From positions 62,001-126,000 of the forward strand of contig NZ_VZOV01000006.1 of the NCBI RefSeq assembly GCF_008801915.1: a stretch of DNA of 64,000 bases, in the 5' to 3' direction. Made by a program: the position numbers and the translations under genes. Below are positions 26,949 through 35,918 of this stretch, one piece after another. Source of the stretch: Cupriavidus gilardii. Its GTDB lineage: Bacteria; Pseudomonadota; Gammaproteobacteria; Burkholderiales; Burkholderiaceae. How positions within the stretch are numbered: the first letter of the stretch is position 1; every line of letters starts with the position of its first letter. The notes under the pieces are model-generated. The model did not search any database. It had not been told where the DNA came from and was given only the letters and a program-made list of their open reading frames with translations.

Positions 26949-27739
26949 ACCGCGACCGGGGCCTTGATGGCCGGATGCGATTCGTAGCCGACCAGCGCGA
27001 AGTCCTCGTAGCGGTAGTCGAAGATCGAATCGGGCTTGCGCAGGATTTCCAGCTTCGGCAGCGCCATCGGCTCGCGCGCGAGCTGCGTGCGGACCTGTTC
27101 CTCGTGATTGCTGTAGATGTGGCAGTCGCCGCCGGTCCAGACGAAATCGCCGACTTCGAGGTCCGTCTGCTGCGCGATCATGTGCGTCAGCAGCGCGTAG
27201 CTGGCGATATTGAACGGCACGCCGAGGAAGATGTCGGCGCTGCGCTGGTACAGCTGGCACGACAGCCGGCCGTCGGCCACGTAGAACTGGAAGAACGCGT
27301 GGCAGGGCGGCAGCTTCATGCGCGGGATGTCGCCGACGTTCCAGGCCGACACGATCAGCCGGCGCGAATCCGGATTGCTGCGGATCTGTTCGATCAGCTG
27401 GGCGATCTGGTCGATATGCTCGCCGTTGGGCGCGGGCCAGGAACGCCACTGATAGCCGTAGATCGGGCCGAGCTCACCGTTCTCGTCGGCCCATTCGTCC
27501 CAGATCGTGACGCCGCGTTCCTGCAGCCAGCGCACATTGGTCGAGCCCTGCAGAAACCACAGCAGCTCAAGGATGATCGACTTCAGGTGCAGCTTCTTGG
27601 TGGTGACCACCGGGAAGCCTTCGCGCAGGTCGAAGCGCATCTGATAGCCGAACACCGAGCGCGTGCCGGTGCCGGTGCGGTCCGCCTTGACGGTGCCATG
27701 CTCGTACACATGGCGCATGAAGTCGAGATACTGTTTCAT
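26945..27739 (-). CDS. thyA: Thymidylate synthase
   Basis: 264 residues, identical in length to E. coli ThyA. Catalytic Cys146 ([12 protein letters not shown]), [10 protein letters not shown] at the N-terminus and [11 protein letters not shown] near the C-terminus are intact. It methylates dUMP using methylene-tetrahydrofolate. The ATG at 27739 gives the conserved [11 protein letters not shown]; the frame is open 13 more codons upstream without homology. Confidence 0.98.
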   Translation of the reverse strand: MKQYLDFMRHVYEHGTVKADRTGTGTRSVFGYQMRFDLREGFPVVTTKKLHLKSIILELLWFLQGSTNVRWLQERGVTIWDEWADENGELGPIYGYQWRSWPAPNGEHIDQIAQLIEQIRSNPDSRRLIVSAWNVGDIPRMKLPPCHAFFQFYVADGRLSCQLYQRSADIFLGVPFNIASYALLTHMIAQQTDLEVGDFVWTGGDCHIYSNHEEQVRTQLAREPMALPKLEILRKPDSIFDYRYEDFALVGYESHPAIKAPVAV

Positions 27740-27825
27740 CGGCGTCGGAAAGGAAAAAGGGCCGCAGCGCGGGGGCATGCGGGCCAGGCCGTCATTCTAG
27801 CCGATGCGCTCGCAAGGGGCGCCGG

Positions 27826-27861
27826 CATGAAAAAAGGGCGGCCCCGATGGAGCCGCCCTTT
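27826..27861 (-). terminator. Rho-independent terminator of the TerC-family gene
   Basis: Stem AAAGGGCGGC / GCCGCCCTTT (27833-27842 / 27852-27861); on the minus strand it is followed by TTTTTT, ending the TerC transcript before thyA. Confidence 0.85.
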
Positions 27862-27873
27862 GCCCGGATCGCT

Positions 27874-27898
27874 GTCATTCCCGCCTGCGCGGGACGAC
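27874..27898. repeat. Dispersed palindromic repeat, family A, single arm
   Basis: GTCATTCCCGCCTGCGCGGGACGAC-type palindrome directly behind the TerC-family stop codon. Confidence 0.7.
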
Positions 27899-27908
27899 AG
27901 CTTGCCGC

Positions 27909-28607
27909 TTACTGGCTTTCCACTGCCGGCGCGCGGCGCTTCTGCACCATATAGCCGGCGCCCAGCACACCGCCGATGATCACGGCATACAGCAGCCAGG
28001 CCAGTGCCGGGTTGGCGGCGAAGAACGGCTTGACCAGCGGTTCGCCCAGGATCATCTTGGCCGCGGTGAAGGCCAGCACGCCGGCGCCCAGGTAGATGAT
28101 GACCGGGTAGCGGGCCATCAGCTTGAGCACCAGGCGCGAGCCCCAGACGACGATCGGGATGCTGATCAGCAGGCCCAGCACCACCAGCAGGAAGCTGCCG
28201 TGCGCGGCGCCGGCCACGGCCAGCACGTTGTCGACGCCCATCACGGCGTCGGCGATGATGATCGTCTTCATCGCGCCGGCCAGCGTGGTCGCCGGGGCGC
28301 CATGTTCGTCCTCGCCGTTTTCGTCGGACAGCAGCTTGTAGGCGATCCACACCAGCGCGAGGCCACCGACCAGCATCAGGCCAGGAATCTTCAGCAGCCA
28401 GACGACACCGATGGTCATGGCCGAACGGACCACGACGGCACCGATGGTGCCCCAGACGATGGCCTTCTTTTGCAGATGCGGCGGCAGGTTACGCGCCGCC
28501 AGCGCGATCACGATGGCATTGTCGCCAGCGAGCACCAGGTCGATGACGACGATCGACAGCAGTGCCGTCAGAAACTGCATCGTGAACAGATCGGTAAGCC
28601 ACTCCAT
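27909..28607 (-). CDS. TerC-family integral membrane protein, probable manganese exporter
   Basis: 232 residues, about seven membrane segments. TerC signatures: LVLAGDNAIVIALAARNLP near residues 26-44 and ADAVMGVDNVLAVAG in the second half, the paired acidic motifs thought to bind metal. A yybP-ykoY riboswitch upstream (28690-28850) strongly suggests a role in manganese export or metalation of secreted proteins. Ribosome site AACAGGAGAG precedes the ATG. A tellurite role, implied by the name, is not supported here. Confidence 0.9.
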   Translation of the reverse strand: MEWLTDLFTMQFLTALLSIVVIDLVLAGDNAIVIALAARNLPPHLQKKAIVWGTIGAVVVRSAMTIGVVWLLKIPGLMLVGGLALVWIAYKLLSDENGEDEHGAPATTLAGAMKTIIIADAVMGVDNVLAVAGAAHGSFLLVVLGLLISIPIVVWGSRLVLKLMARYPVIIYLGAGVLAFTAAKMILGEPLVKPFFAANPALAWLLYAVIIGGVLGAGYMVQKRRAPAVESQ

Positions 28608-28642
28608 GAACTCTCCTGTTGGAAACGTGAAATATCGGTTCG

Positions 28643-28693
28643 CCTGGAGTCATGCAGCCGCGGACGGGAGCCTCTGCAAACCATGAATCCAGG
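28643..28693 (-). promoter_or_regulatory. Hairpin between riboswitch and ribosome site
   Basis: On the minus strand CCTGGA pairs with TCCAGG and CAT/GCAG with CTGC/ATG inside it. No U-tract follows, so it is not an intrinsic terminator; it may be part of the expression platform that exposes or hides the ribosome site. Confidence 0.4.
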
Positions 28694-28850
28694 TTGCAAA
28701 GGTCTTGCTCGACCGAACTGCGATATTGCCGATAACGCCGACATCGCCGGTACGGTCAGCACAACCGGAGGCCGCAATGGGGGCGCGGCGCTCGTAATGA
28801 CGATTGTGCTAAGGGCGGGCTGCCCTGGAGCTACTCCCCTTTGAAGGGGC
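28690..28850 (-). ncRNA. yybP-ykoY (manganese) riboswitch
   Basis: Read on the minus strand, the leader contains CAAAGGGGAGTAGCTCC near its 5' end and GAGCAAGACCTTTG near its 3' end, the two invariant segments of the yybP-ykoY family. Helix P1 is CAAAGG (28838-28843) with CCTTTG (28697-28702). The internal GTGCTGACCG, CCGGCGATGTCGGCG and CGGTCGAGCAAGACC segments fit the conserved tuning loops. The class senses Mn2+, and TerC-family genes are its commonest clients. Confidence 0.9.
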
Positions 28851-28880
28851 TTGGCCGTGGTCGGCCTTGCTTGGGCACGG

Positions 28881-28910
28881 ATTATAAACGAGGTCGATGG
28901 CGATTGTCGC
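28881..28910 (-). promoter_or_regulatory. Promoter of the riboswitch-TerC transcript
   Basis: On the minus strand a consensus -10 TATAAT (28881-28886) with GCGACA 18 bp upstream (28905-28910). It would start transcription a few bases before the riboswitch. Confidence 0.6.
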
Positions 28911-29257
28911 CTTTGCGGCAAATGGCGTTTACCCGGCCCCGTGCCACGCCCCCGGCCGCTTCTTGCCCCGCCATGGCCCGGGCAAAGCGCCCGGCGCGTG
29001 TCGGAGGCAGGCGGGCAGGCAGACGGGCCCGATAGCGCCTATTCTTACCGGATCGGCAGTGGCCGATGCGCCGCCGGACAGCGATGGCGGCGTGTCCTCT
29101 GCCCGCACCGGCCGTTTGCCGGCGTTTGCCCCGATGGCAGCGGCGGTGTGACCGGGGTTCGGGGTTGCGCAGCGCTCGACGCTCGATACGGAATGCGGAT
29201 AGCGCAGTGCTCAGTGTCATCCAGCCACATCAACCGACCAGAAGGAACAAGAACCCT
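28911..29257. other. Region upstream of egtD with no recognised gene
   Basis: About 350 bp between the TerC promoter and egtD. Open frames here have biased, non-conserved sequence. Only the ribosome site AGAAGGAACAAG just before 29258 is clear; I see no convincing promoter or operator. Confidence 0.4.
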
Positions 29258-30403
29258 ATGCCGGCTGACCCGATCGGTATGCCATCGCGCCACATCCGCC
29301 AGGACAACGGATCCGCGGCGCGCGCCACCTCTTCATCGTCCCCGTCTTCCGCATCGCCTTCACCGTCCTCATCGTCTTCCTCTTCCTCGTCTTCTCCGCC
29401 TGCGGCCGTGGCCTCATCGCTGGCCAGGGCACGCTCGCGCTTCGGCGATCCGCTCGCCTTCGTGCAGCAGTACCGCCACGACGACGAGGCCGAGCGCGCC
29501 GAGCTGATCGACGGTCTGCTGGCTCCGCACGCCAGCGTCCAGCCCAAGCATTTCTACGACGTGCTGGGCTCGCGGCTGTTCGAGGCGATCACCGCGTTGC
29601 CCGAGTACTACCCGACCCGCACCGAGGCCGAGATCTTCGCCGCGCACGCGAGCGCGATCGGCGCGCGCTGCGGCAGCGGCGGCGTGCTGATCGACCTTGG
29701 CGCCGGCAACTGCCAGAAGGCGGCGCGGCTGTTCGGCGTGCTGCGCCCCGCGCAATACGTCGCGCTCGATATCTCGGTCGAATTCCTGCGCGACACGCTG
29801 GCCGGACTGCAGCAGCAGCATCCGCAGATTCCGATGCTGGGACTGGGTGCGGACCTGTGTGCGCCGCTCGCGCTGCCGGCGCCGATCCGTCAGGGCCGGC
29901 GGCTGTTCTTCTATCCGGGCTCCAGCATCGGCAACTTCGCGCCCGATGCCGCGCTGGCGCTGCTGCAGCGGCTGCGCGCGGCGGCGCGCCAGGGTGACGG
30001 CGTGCTGATCGGCGTCGATCTGATCAAGGACGAGGCGCAGCTGGTATCGGCCTACGACGATGCGCTCGGCGTGACCGCGGCGTTCAACCGCAACGTGCTG
30101 CGCAACGTCAATCGCGCGATCGACGCCAACTTCGCGCTGGCCGACTGGCGCCATGTCGCCAGCTTCGACCGGCCCGGCTCGCGTATCCAGATGCATCTGC
30201 AGGCGGTGCGCGACGTCGAGGTCCACTGGACCGGCGGCGGCCGCGCCTTCCATGCCGGCGAACGCATCCATACCGAGGACTCGCACAAGTACCGCGTCGA
30301 CGGGTTTGCCGCGCTGCTCGAAGAGGCGGGCTTTGCCGATCCGGTCTGCTGGACCGACGCGCGGCAATGGTTCGCGGTGTTCCACGCGCGCGTGCCGGCC
30401 TGA
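29258..30403 (+). CDS. egtD: L-histidine N-alpha-methyltransferase EgtD-like
   Basis: 381 residues; typical EgtD has ~320. The core from ~residue 65 matches: HFYDVLGSRLFEAITALPEYYPTRTEAEIF, SAM loop LIDLGAGNCQKAARL, FFYPGSSIGNF, and GVDLIKDEAQLVSAYDDALGVTAAFN. It trimethylates histidine to hercynine. The extra N-terminal ~60 residues are a serine-rich low-complexity stretch (ten serines in a row near 40-50) encoded by TCN repeats. ATG 29258 has a good ribosome site; a start at 29281 would remove seven residues only. The partner gene lies 115 bp downstream. Confidence 0.9.
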   Translation: MPADPIGMPSRHIRQDNGSAARATSSSSPSSASPSPSSSSSSSSSSPPAAVASSLARARSRFGDPLAFVQQYRHDDEAERAELIDGLLAPHASVQPKHFYDVLGSRLFEAITALPEYYPTRTEAEIFAAHASAIGARCGSGGVLIDLGAGNCQKAARLFGVLRPAQYVALDISVEFLRDTLAGLQQQHPQIPMLGLGADLCAPLALPAPIRQGRRLFFYPGSSIGNFAPDAALALLQRLRAAARQGDGVLIGVDLIKDEAQLVSAYDDALGVTAAFNRNVLRNVNRAIDANFALADWRHVASFDRPGSRIQMHLQAVRDVEVHWTGGGRAFHAGERIHTEDSHKYRVDGFAALLEEAGFADPVCWTDARQWFAVFHARVPA

Positions 30404-30518
30404 GGGTCGAACAGGCCGGCGCAAGGGAAGGAAAAAGCCGCGGTGTCATAATGGCCGCTGACATGCCGCTCGCGCTGCGCGCGGTTTTCCAGCGGCTTTT
30501 GACGAGGCGGGCAATCCG

Positions 30519-31793
30519 ATGAGCGGCTTCACCATGCTTCCCGATCTGTATTTCGCCGGCGGCCGGCACGACTGGAGCGATCCGCGGCGGCTGCCGCGCG
30601 AAGGCGTGGCGCAGGCGCTGGTCGACAGCCGCAACCGCACGCTGGCCTGGCTGGCCGCGTTCGGCGCGTCCAGGCGCGGCTGGATCGTGCCGCGCCAGTA
30701 CGATGCCGATCCGCCGCTATGGACGCTGGGCCATCTCGCCTGGCACGCCGAATGGTGGTGCCTGCGCGACGTCCAATGGCAAGAGCGCGGCGGCGTGCTG
30801 CTGCCGGTGCCGGCCGCGCCGGCGATGCTCGACGGTGCCGACGAATGGTTCGATCCCGAGCGCATCGGTCCCGATGCGCGCTGGGAAGCGGCGTTGCCCG
30901 ATGTCGCCGCGCTCAAGCACTATGCGGCCTCGGTGCTCGACGCGGTGCTGCGGCGGATCGCGCTGCTGCCCGACGATGGCGACGACACGCTGTATCCCTT
31001 CCGCCGGGCCCTGCAGCACGAGGACGCGCAGATCGAATGGATCGCGGCGCTGCTGCAGGCGCTGGCGACGGCGCCCGACGATCCCGCGCTGACCCGCCCG
31101 CCGGTCAGCGTGCCCGACGCCGGCACGCTGCAGTTCCCCGGCGGCCGTTTCACGCAGGGCTGGGGCGAGCCCGACGGCTTCGCGATGCCCGACGAGCTGC
31201 CCGCGCAGCCCACCTACGTGCCGGCCTTCGAGATCGACGCCGCGCCGGTCACCAATGCGCAATTTCTGGAGTTCGTCGACGACGGCGGCTACGAGCGCCC
31301 CAACTGGTGGTCGCCGGCCGGCCGCCAGTGGCTGATGACGCAGGAGCGCTCGGCGCCGCGCTACTGGGAGCGCCATGCGCAGACGCGCGCCTGGATGGCG
31401 CAGCGCTTCGACACGCTGCGCACGCTCAATCCCGACGAGGCGGTGCGGCACGTGACGCTGTACGAGGCGCAGGCCTGGTGCGCCTGGGCCGGCCGCCGGC
31501 TGCCGGACGAGGCCGAGTGGGAAATGGCTGCGGTGCAGAACCGCGGCGGCTTTCGCTGGGGCATGGTGCGCGAATGGACCGCGACGCCGTACGAGCCCTA
31601 TGCGGGCTTTGCCGACGTGCCGTCGCACCCCGGCCCCGGGGACAGCGCGATGCAGGCGCGCTTCGGCGTCTGCCAGGCCGTGCGCGGCGCCTGCTTCGTC
31701 GGCCCGGCGCGGCTGCGCCATGCGCGCGCGCGGCTGGCGCTGGCGCCGGAGGAAGACGCCGCCTTCGTGGGCTTTCGTACCTGCGCGCTGTGA
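30519..31793 (+). CDS. EgtB/SenA-type nonheme-iron C-S or C-Se bond-forming enzyme
   Basis: 424 residues: DinB-like N-terminal domain with the iron motif HxxxHxE (His72, His76, Glu78 in WTLGHLAWHAEWW), then a formylglycine-enzyme-like domain from ~residue 210 (YVPAFEIDAAPVTNAQFLEFV, LPDEAEWEMAA, FVGFRTCAL). With egtD upstream it would use hercynine. Canonical EgtB has WHLAHTTWFFE around the iron motif; LGHLAW..EWW together with the GFRTC ending is nearer to selenoneine synthase SenA as I recall it. No senB or senC lies beside it. I therefore leave open whether the product is ergothioneine or selenoneine. Confidence 0.8.
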   Translation: MSGFTMLPDLYFAGGRHDWSDPRRLPREGVAQALVDSRNRTLAWLAAFGASRRGWIVPRQYDADPPLWTLGHLAWHAEWWCLRDVQWQERGGVLLPVPAAPAMLDGADEWFDPERIGPDARWEAALPDVAALKHYAASVLDAVLRRIALLPDDGDDTLYPFRRALQHEDAQIEWIAALLQALATAPDDPALTRPPVSVPDAGTLQFPGGRFTQGWGEPDGFAMPDELPAQPTYVPAFEIDAAPVTNAQFLEFVDDGGYERPNWWSPAGRQWLMTQERSAPRYWERHAQTRAWMAQRFDTLRTLNPDEAVRHVTLYEAQAWCAWAGRRLPDEAEWEMAAVQNRGGFRWGMVREWTATPYEPYAGFADVPSHPGPGDSAMQARFGVCQAVRGACFVGPARLRHARARLALAPEEDAAFVGFRTCAL

Positions 31794-31818
31794 GTCCGGC
31801 CGCGCCGATCGTCCGGCA

Positions 31819-31847
31819 ATAAAAAAGCCCCGCCGAAGCGGGGCGCA
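31819..31847 (-). terminator. Rho-independent terminator of the lactate permease gene
   Basis: Stem GCCCCGC-CGAA-GCGGGGC (31827-31844); on the minus strand it is followed by TTTTTTATT. Confidence 0.85.
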
Positions 31848-31862
31848 GTTGCCGTTGGCTTG

Positions 31863-31885
31863 GTCGTCCCCGCGCAGGCGGGAAC
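31863..31885. repeat. Dispersed palindromic repeat, family A, single arm
   Basis: GTCGTCCCCGCGCAGGCGGGAAC between the lldP terminator and lldP stop. Confidence 0.7.
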
Positions 31886-31895
31886 GGTAGCGACG

Positions 31896-33572
31896 TCAGT
31901 GAATCACCATCCGCGTGAACGGTTCGACATAGGCCTGCAGCGTGACGAACAGGCCGACCAGAATCGCCAGCACGATCGAGTGGAAAAACACGTAGCGCAG
32001 GATGTCGCCCTCGTGGCCGTACCACTTGGTCGCGGTCGAGGCCACCACGATCGACTGCGCATCGATCATCTTGCCCATCACGCCGCCCGAGCTGTTGGCC
32101 GACGCCATCAGCACCGGCGACAGCCCGAGCTGCTCCGCGGTGGTCTTCTGGAGCCCGCCGAACAGCACGTTCGACGCGGTGTCCGAGCCGGTCAGCGCGA
32201 CGCCCAGCCAGCCGAGCATGGTGCCGAACAGCGGGTAGAACACGCCGGTGTGCGCAAAGGCCAGGCCCAGCGTCGCGTCCAGGCCCGAGTAGCGGGTCAG
32301 GTAGCCGACGCCGAACATCGCGCAGATCGTCAGCAGCGAGTAGCGCACCAGCTTGATCGTGTTCCAGTACTCGCGCAGCAGGCGCGGCACCGAATAGCCC
32401 ATCAGCAGCCCGCCGACCACGGCGGCGACCAGGATGCCGGTGCCTGCCATCGACAGCACGTTGAAGTTGAACACCGCGGCCTCGGCGACCTGCTGCGGCA
32501 CCACCGGCGGCACCTTCAGCACCGCCTTGTCCAGGCCCGGGATCGCGTACTTCCACGACCAGATCGCGTCGAACGCCTTCTTGATCTGCGGCACGCCCCA
32601 GATGAAGACGAACACGGTCAGGATCACCCACGGCATCCAGGCCTTGGCGGTCGAGATGCCGGCGGCAGCGGCGTTGGCGCGCGCCTCGGCGGCGACCGCC
32701 TCGGGATCGTCGACCTTCGACTCGTCGTGGCGGCCCAGGATCTTGGTGGTGGTCCAGATCTTCTTCGGCTTCCAGACCTTCAGGAACAGCGCCAGCGAGC
32801 CCATCGACACCAGCGCGGCGATCACGTCGACCAGCCACGGGCCGTGGTAGTTCGACACCAGGAACTGCGGGATCGCGAAGCTGACGCCGGCCACCAGGAT
32901 CGCCGGCCAGACCTCGAGCATGCCGCGGAAGCCGGCAAACGCCCAGATCAGCCAGAACGGCACCAGCACCGAGAACAGCGGCAGCTGGCGGCCGATCATC
33001 GCCGACAGGTCGAGCAGATCGAGACCGGTCACCGCCGACAGCGCAATGATCGGCGAGCCGAGCGCGCCGTAGGCGACCGGCGCGGTATTGGCGATCAGCG
33101 CCAGGCCCGAGGCCGCCAGCGGCGAGAAGCCCAGGCCGATCAGGATCGCGCCCGTGACCGCCACCGGCGTGCCGAAACCGGCCGCGCCCTCGAAGAAGGC
33201 GCCGAAGCTGAACGCGACCAGTAGCAGCTGCAGGCGCCTGTCCTCGGTGATGCCGGCGATCGAACCTTGCAGCACCTTGAACGAGCCGTTCAGCGTGGTC
33301 AGCCGGTGCAGGAAGATGATGTTCAGCACGATCCAGCCGATCGGGAACAGGCCGGAAGCGATGCCCAGGCCGGCGGCCTTGCCGGCCATCGCGGCGGGCA
33401 TGCCGAAGATCGCCGAAGCGACCACGATGCCGACCACCAGCGCCAGGCCGGCGGCCAGGTGAGCTTGCAGATGAAAGAACGCCAGTGCGCCCAACAGCAC
33501 AGCGACCGGCACGCCCGCGGCGAGCGTGGACAGGGCCATGCTGCCGAGCGGGTCGTAGACTTGACTCCACAC
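31896..33572 (-). CDS. lldP: L-lactate permease
   Basis: 558 residues, 12-14 membrane segments. Family features: FEGAAGFGTPVAVTGAILIGLGF, NTAPVAYGALGSPI, and LTGSDTASNVLFGGLQ..TAEQLGL, as in LctP/LldP/GlcA. It imports L-lactate, D-lactate or glycolate with protons. GTG start at 33572 was chosen because AGGAGG lies nine bases upstream and the sequence starts VWSQVYDPLGS, the usual beginning. No lactate dehydrogenase gene is adjacent; it has its own terminator, so it is a single-gene unit. Confidence 0.95.
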   Translation of the reverse strand: MWSQVYDPLGSMALSTLAAGVPVAVLLGALAFFHLQAHLAAGLALVVGIVVASAIFGMPAAMAGKAAGLGIASGLFPIGWIVLNIIFLHRLTTLNGSFKVLQGSIAGITEDRRLQLLLVAFSFGAFFEGAAGFGTPVAVTGAILIGLGFSPLAASGLALIANTAPVAYGALGSPIIALSAVTGLDLLDLSAMIGRQLPLFSVLVPFWLIWAFAGFRGMLEVWPAILVAGVSFAIPQFLVSNYHGPWLVDVIAALVSMGSLALFLKVWKPKKIWTTTKILGRHDESKVDDPEAVAAEARANAAAAGISTAKAWMPWVILTVFVFIWGVPQIKKAFDAIWSWKYAIPGLDKAVLKVPPVVPQQVAEAAVFNFNVLSMAGTGILVAAVVGGLLMGYSVPRLLREYWNTIKLVRYSLLTICAMFGVGYLTRYSGLDATLGLAFAHTGVFYPLFGTMLGWLGVALTGSDTASNVLFGGLQKTTAEQLGLSPVLMASANSSGGVMGKMIDAQSIVVASTATKWYGHEGDILRYVFFHSIVLAILVGLFVTLQAYVEPFTRMVIH

Positions 33573-33939
33573 GATTGAATCCTCCTCAGTGATGGGCCGG
33601 CGAGCCATCCTTCTGCGGGCGATCCTCGCCGGTTTGCCTGCGCACGCGAGGGACGCGCAGGGGTGACCCAAGCTTCGCGCACGAGCAAGCGGACGATTTT
33701 AAGGACGGCTATACATCACCCGCGATACATCGCGTCATGGTGGGCGTGAACCGGATTCAGGAATCAGGGTTTGCCCGGGGCGCGCGTCCGGTGTGCAGCG
33801 TACTCCAATTGTTGCGGAACGGAAATGTCTGCTTGCCGGCACGGCGGCGATGGAACGGCGAGGAAAGGCCGCCCCGGGAGGCGGGCGGCCGGCATCGACG
33901 GTGGCGCCCAGGCGGTACGGATCGGCGCTTGCGCGGTGC
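33573..33939. other. Region between lldP and the glutathione transferase gene
   Basis: 367 bp, no gene. Near lldP there are two ATACATC direct repeats and an inverted repeat GCGAT-AC-ATCGC (about 33722-33733), possible control sites for lldP. The rest holds the hairpin listed separately. Open frames are not protein-like. Confidence 0.4.
33861..33890 (-). terminator. Probable terminator of the aminotransferase-GST operon
   Basis: GGCCGCCC / GGGCGGCC stem (33867-33874 / 33883-33890), followed on the minus strand by TTTCCTC. Weak T-tract. Confidence 0.45.
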
Positions 33940-34584
33940 TCAGGCGAGCGGCAGCACCAGGATGCCCGAGGCGGCCGGCCGCGCACGCATCTTCGCCAGC
34001 CAGCGCTCCAGTTCCGGACGCGGCTCGCGCTGGATCGGCATGCCCATCCAGCGGTGCGCGGCGCAGGCCAGCGAGATGTCGGCCATGCTGAAGCGGTCGT
34101 CGCAGATGAACTCGCGCCCGGTCAGCGCCTTGTCGAGCAGCGCGGCAAGCGGCTCGGCGCGCGCAATCGAGCGGGCGACCGCATCGGCGTCGCGGCGCTC
34201 TGCCGGCGTGCGCACGGTCTGCACGAAGGCGTCGACCATGGCCGGCGTGAAGGCGGTGTTCTGCCAGTCCATCCAGCGGTCGGCGGAGGCGCGCGTGCGC
34301 ACGTCCTCCGGCCACAGCGTGCCTTCGCCATACTGCGCGCACAGGTAGCGCACGATCGCATTCGATTCCCACAGCACGAACGGCTCGCCGCCGATATCGG
34401 TGCCGCGGAAGTCTTCGATCACCGGGATCAGCCGGTTCGGGTTCAGGCGGACGTAGGCCTCGGTGTCCAGGTCGCCGCGCGTGACGCCGATATCGATCCG
34501 CTCGTGATCGAGATGCAGCTCACGCGCGCACCAGACGACCTTCTGGACGTTGATCGAAGAGAGCCGGCCCCAGATGCGCAACAT
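33940..34584 (-). CDS. Glutathione S-transferase family protein
   Basis: 214 residues. Thioredoxin-like N-terminal domain (MLRIWGRLSSINVQKVVWCARELHL, NPNRLIPVIED, LWESNAIVRYL with the cis-Pro and Ser for glutathione binding) and an all-helical C-terminal domain. The N-terminal SSINVQKV resembles theta/beta-class bacterial enzymes. Substrate unknown. It is the last gene of a minus-strand series, 46 bp after the aminotransferase gene. Confidence 0.92.
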   Translation of the reverse strand: MLRIWGRLSSINVQKVVWCARELHLDHERIDIGVTRGDLDTEAYVRLNPNRLIPVIEDFRGTDIGGEPFVLWESNAIVRYLCAQYGEGTLWPEDVRTRASADRWMDWQNTAFTPAMVDAFVQTVRTPAERRDADAVARSIARAEPLAALLDKALTGREFICDDRFSMADISLACAAHRWMGMPIQREPRPELERWLAKMRARPAASGILVLPLA

Positions 34585-34630
34585 ATCGGTCTTCCTTGTT
34601 CTGGACGGTGCCGCGGCCTGTCGATCCCGA

Positions 34631-35818
34631 TCAGGCGGCCCTGGCCTGGCCGGCCTGCGCCGCGATGGCCTCGGCGAACAGCTTGCCGAGGATCGCCACC
34701 CCTTGCTCGATGCGCTCGGGCGGCACCGTGACGAAGGCCAGCCGCAGCGCATTCTGGCGCGGATTGGTGGCGAAGAACGGGGCGCCGGGCACATAGGCGA
34801 CATTGCGCTTGACCGCCTCCTGCAGGATCGCCATGCTGTCCAGCCCCTCGGGCAGCGACATCCAGATGAACATGCCACCCTCGGGCTGGTTCCACTTGAC
34901 GCCGGCCGGCATGTGGCGCGACAGCGCGTCCAGCATGTAGCGGCACTGGCTGCCGTACAGCTCGCGGATGGTCGGGATATGCGTATCGAGCAGGCCGTCG
35001 CGGATGGTTTCGTAGGCGACGCGCTGGGTGAAGCTCGGCGTATGCAGGTCCGAGGCCTGCTTGGCCTGGCACAGCTTGAAATGCAGATCGGGCGGGGCGA
35101 TCACGTAGCCCAGACGCAGGCCCGGGGCCAGCACCTTGGAGAACGAGCCCATGTAGATCACGCCGTCCGGGTTCATCGACAGCAGCGTCGGCAGCTGGTT
35201 GCCGGTGTAGCTGAGCTCGCCGTAGGGATCGTCCTCGATCAGCAGCACGTTCAGTTCGCGGGCGCGCTGCACCAGCGCCTGGCGGCGCTCCAGCGGCATG
35301 CGGCGGCCGGTCGGGTTCTGGAAGTTCGGCAGCGCGTACAGGAAGCGCGCGCCCGCGGTCAGCTCGGCGGTCAGCGCCTCGGGCTGCAGGCCCTGGTCGT
35401 CGCTAGGCAGCGAGACGAACTCGGGCTCGAACAGCGAGAAGGCCTGCAGCGCGCCGAGATAGCTGGGCGTCTCGACCAGCACCGGGCTGCCCGGATCGAT
35501 CAGCACCTTGGCCAGCAGGTCCAGCGCCTGCTGCGAGCCGGTGGTGATCAGCACGCGCTCGACATCGACGCCGTGACGGCGCGCGATGAATTCGCGCAGC
35601 GGCAGATAGCCTTCGGTGGCGGTGTACTGCAGCGCGGCGTGCGGGTTGTCGGCGAATACACGGGCCACCGCCTGTTCCATCGCGGCGACCGGGAAGGTCG
35701 CGGGCGACGGCAAGCCGCCGGCGAACGAAATGACTTCCGGACGCTCGGTGACCTTGAGGATTTCGCGGATGGCCGAGCTGGTCAGTTGTTGCGCCCGGCG
35801 GGAGATGGCCCAATGCAT
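34631..35818 (-). CDS. Class I/II PLP-dependent aminotransferase (2-aminoadipate/LysN-like)
   Basis: 395 residues. PLP lysine Lys228 in SFSKVLAPGLRLGYV; NFQNPTGRRM (165-174) and EDDPYGELSY (195-204) hold the Asn and Asp/Tyr cofactor contacts. This pattern is that of the aminotransferase domain found in LysN and MocR proteins. Substrate probably an amino acid such as 2-aminoadipate, leucine or an aromatic; not determined. Start MHWAISRRAQQL at 35818 fits the family. Fifth gene of the AlaX-LysE-EamA-RidA series, 100 bp after ridA. Confidence 0.9.
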   Translation of the reverse strand: MHWAISRRAQQLTSSAIREILKVTERPEVISFAGGLPSPATFPVAAMEQAVARVFADNPHAALQYTATEGYLPLREFIARRHGVDVERVLITTGSQQALDLLAKVLIDPGSPVLVETPSYLGALQAFSLFEPEFVSLPSDDQGLQPEALTAELTAGARFLYALPNFQNPTGRRMPLERRQALVQRARELNVLLIEDDPYGELSYTGNQLPTLLSMNPDGVIYMGSFSKVLAPGLRLGYVIAPPDLHFKLCQAKQASDLHTPSFTQRVAYETIRDGLLDTHIPTIRELYGSQCRYMLDALSRHMPAGVKWNQPEGGMFIWMSLPEGLDSMAILQEAVKRNVAYVPGAPFFATNPRQNALRLAFVTVPPERIEQGVAILGKLFAEAIAAQAGQARAA

Positions 35819-35918
35819 GATGGTCTCTTGTGTGGTTCTCGCGCGGCGGCGCCGCGCGATGTCGGTCAAATCGATGTGGCGATGCGCGGCGCGCACGCCT
35901 GAAACGGTGGGGCTGGTC

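Noticed and set aside
27909..28607. Tellurite resistance determinant
   Set aside because: TerC membership alone does not imply tellurite resistance. No other ter genes are near, and the manganese riboswitch points to metal balance.
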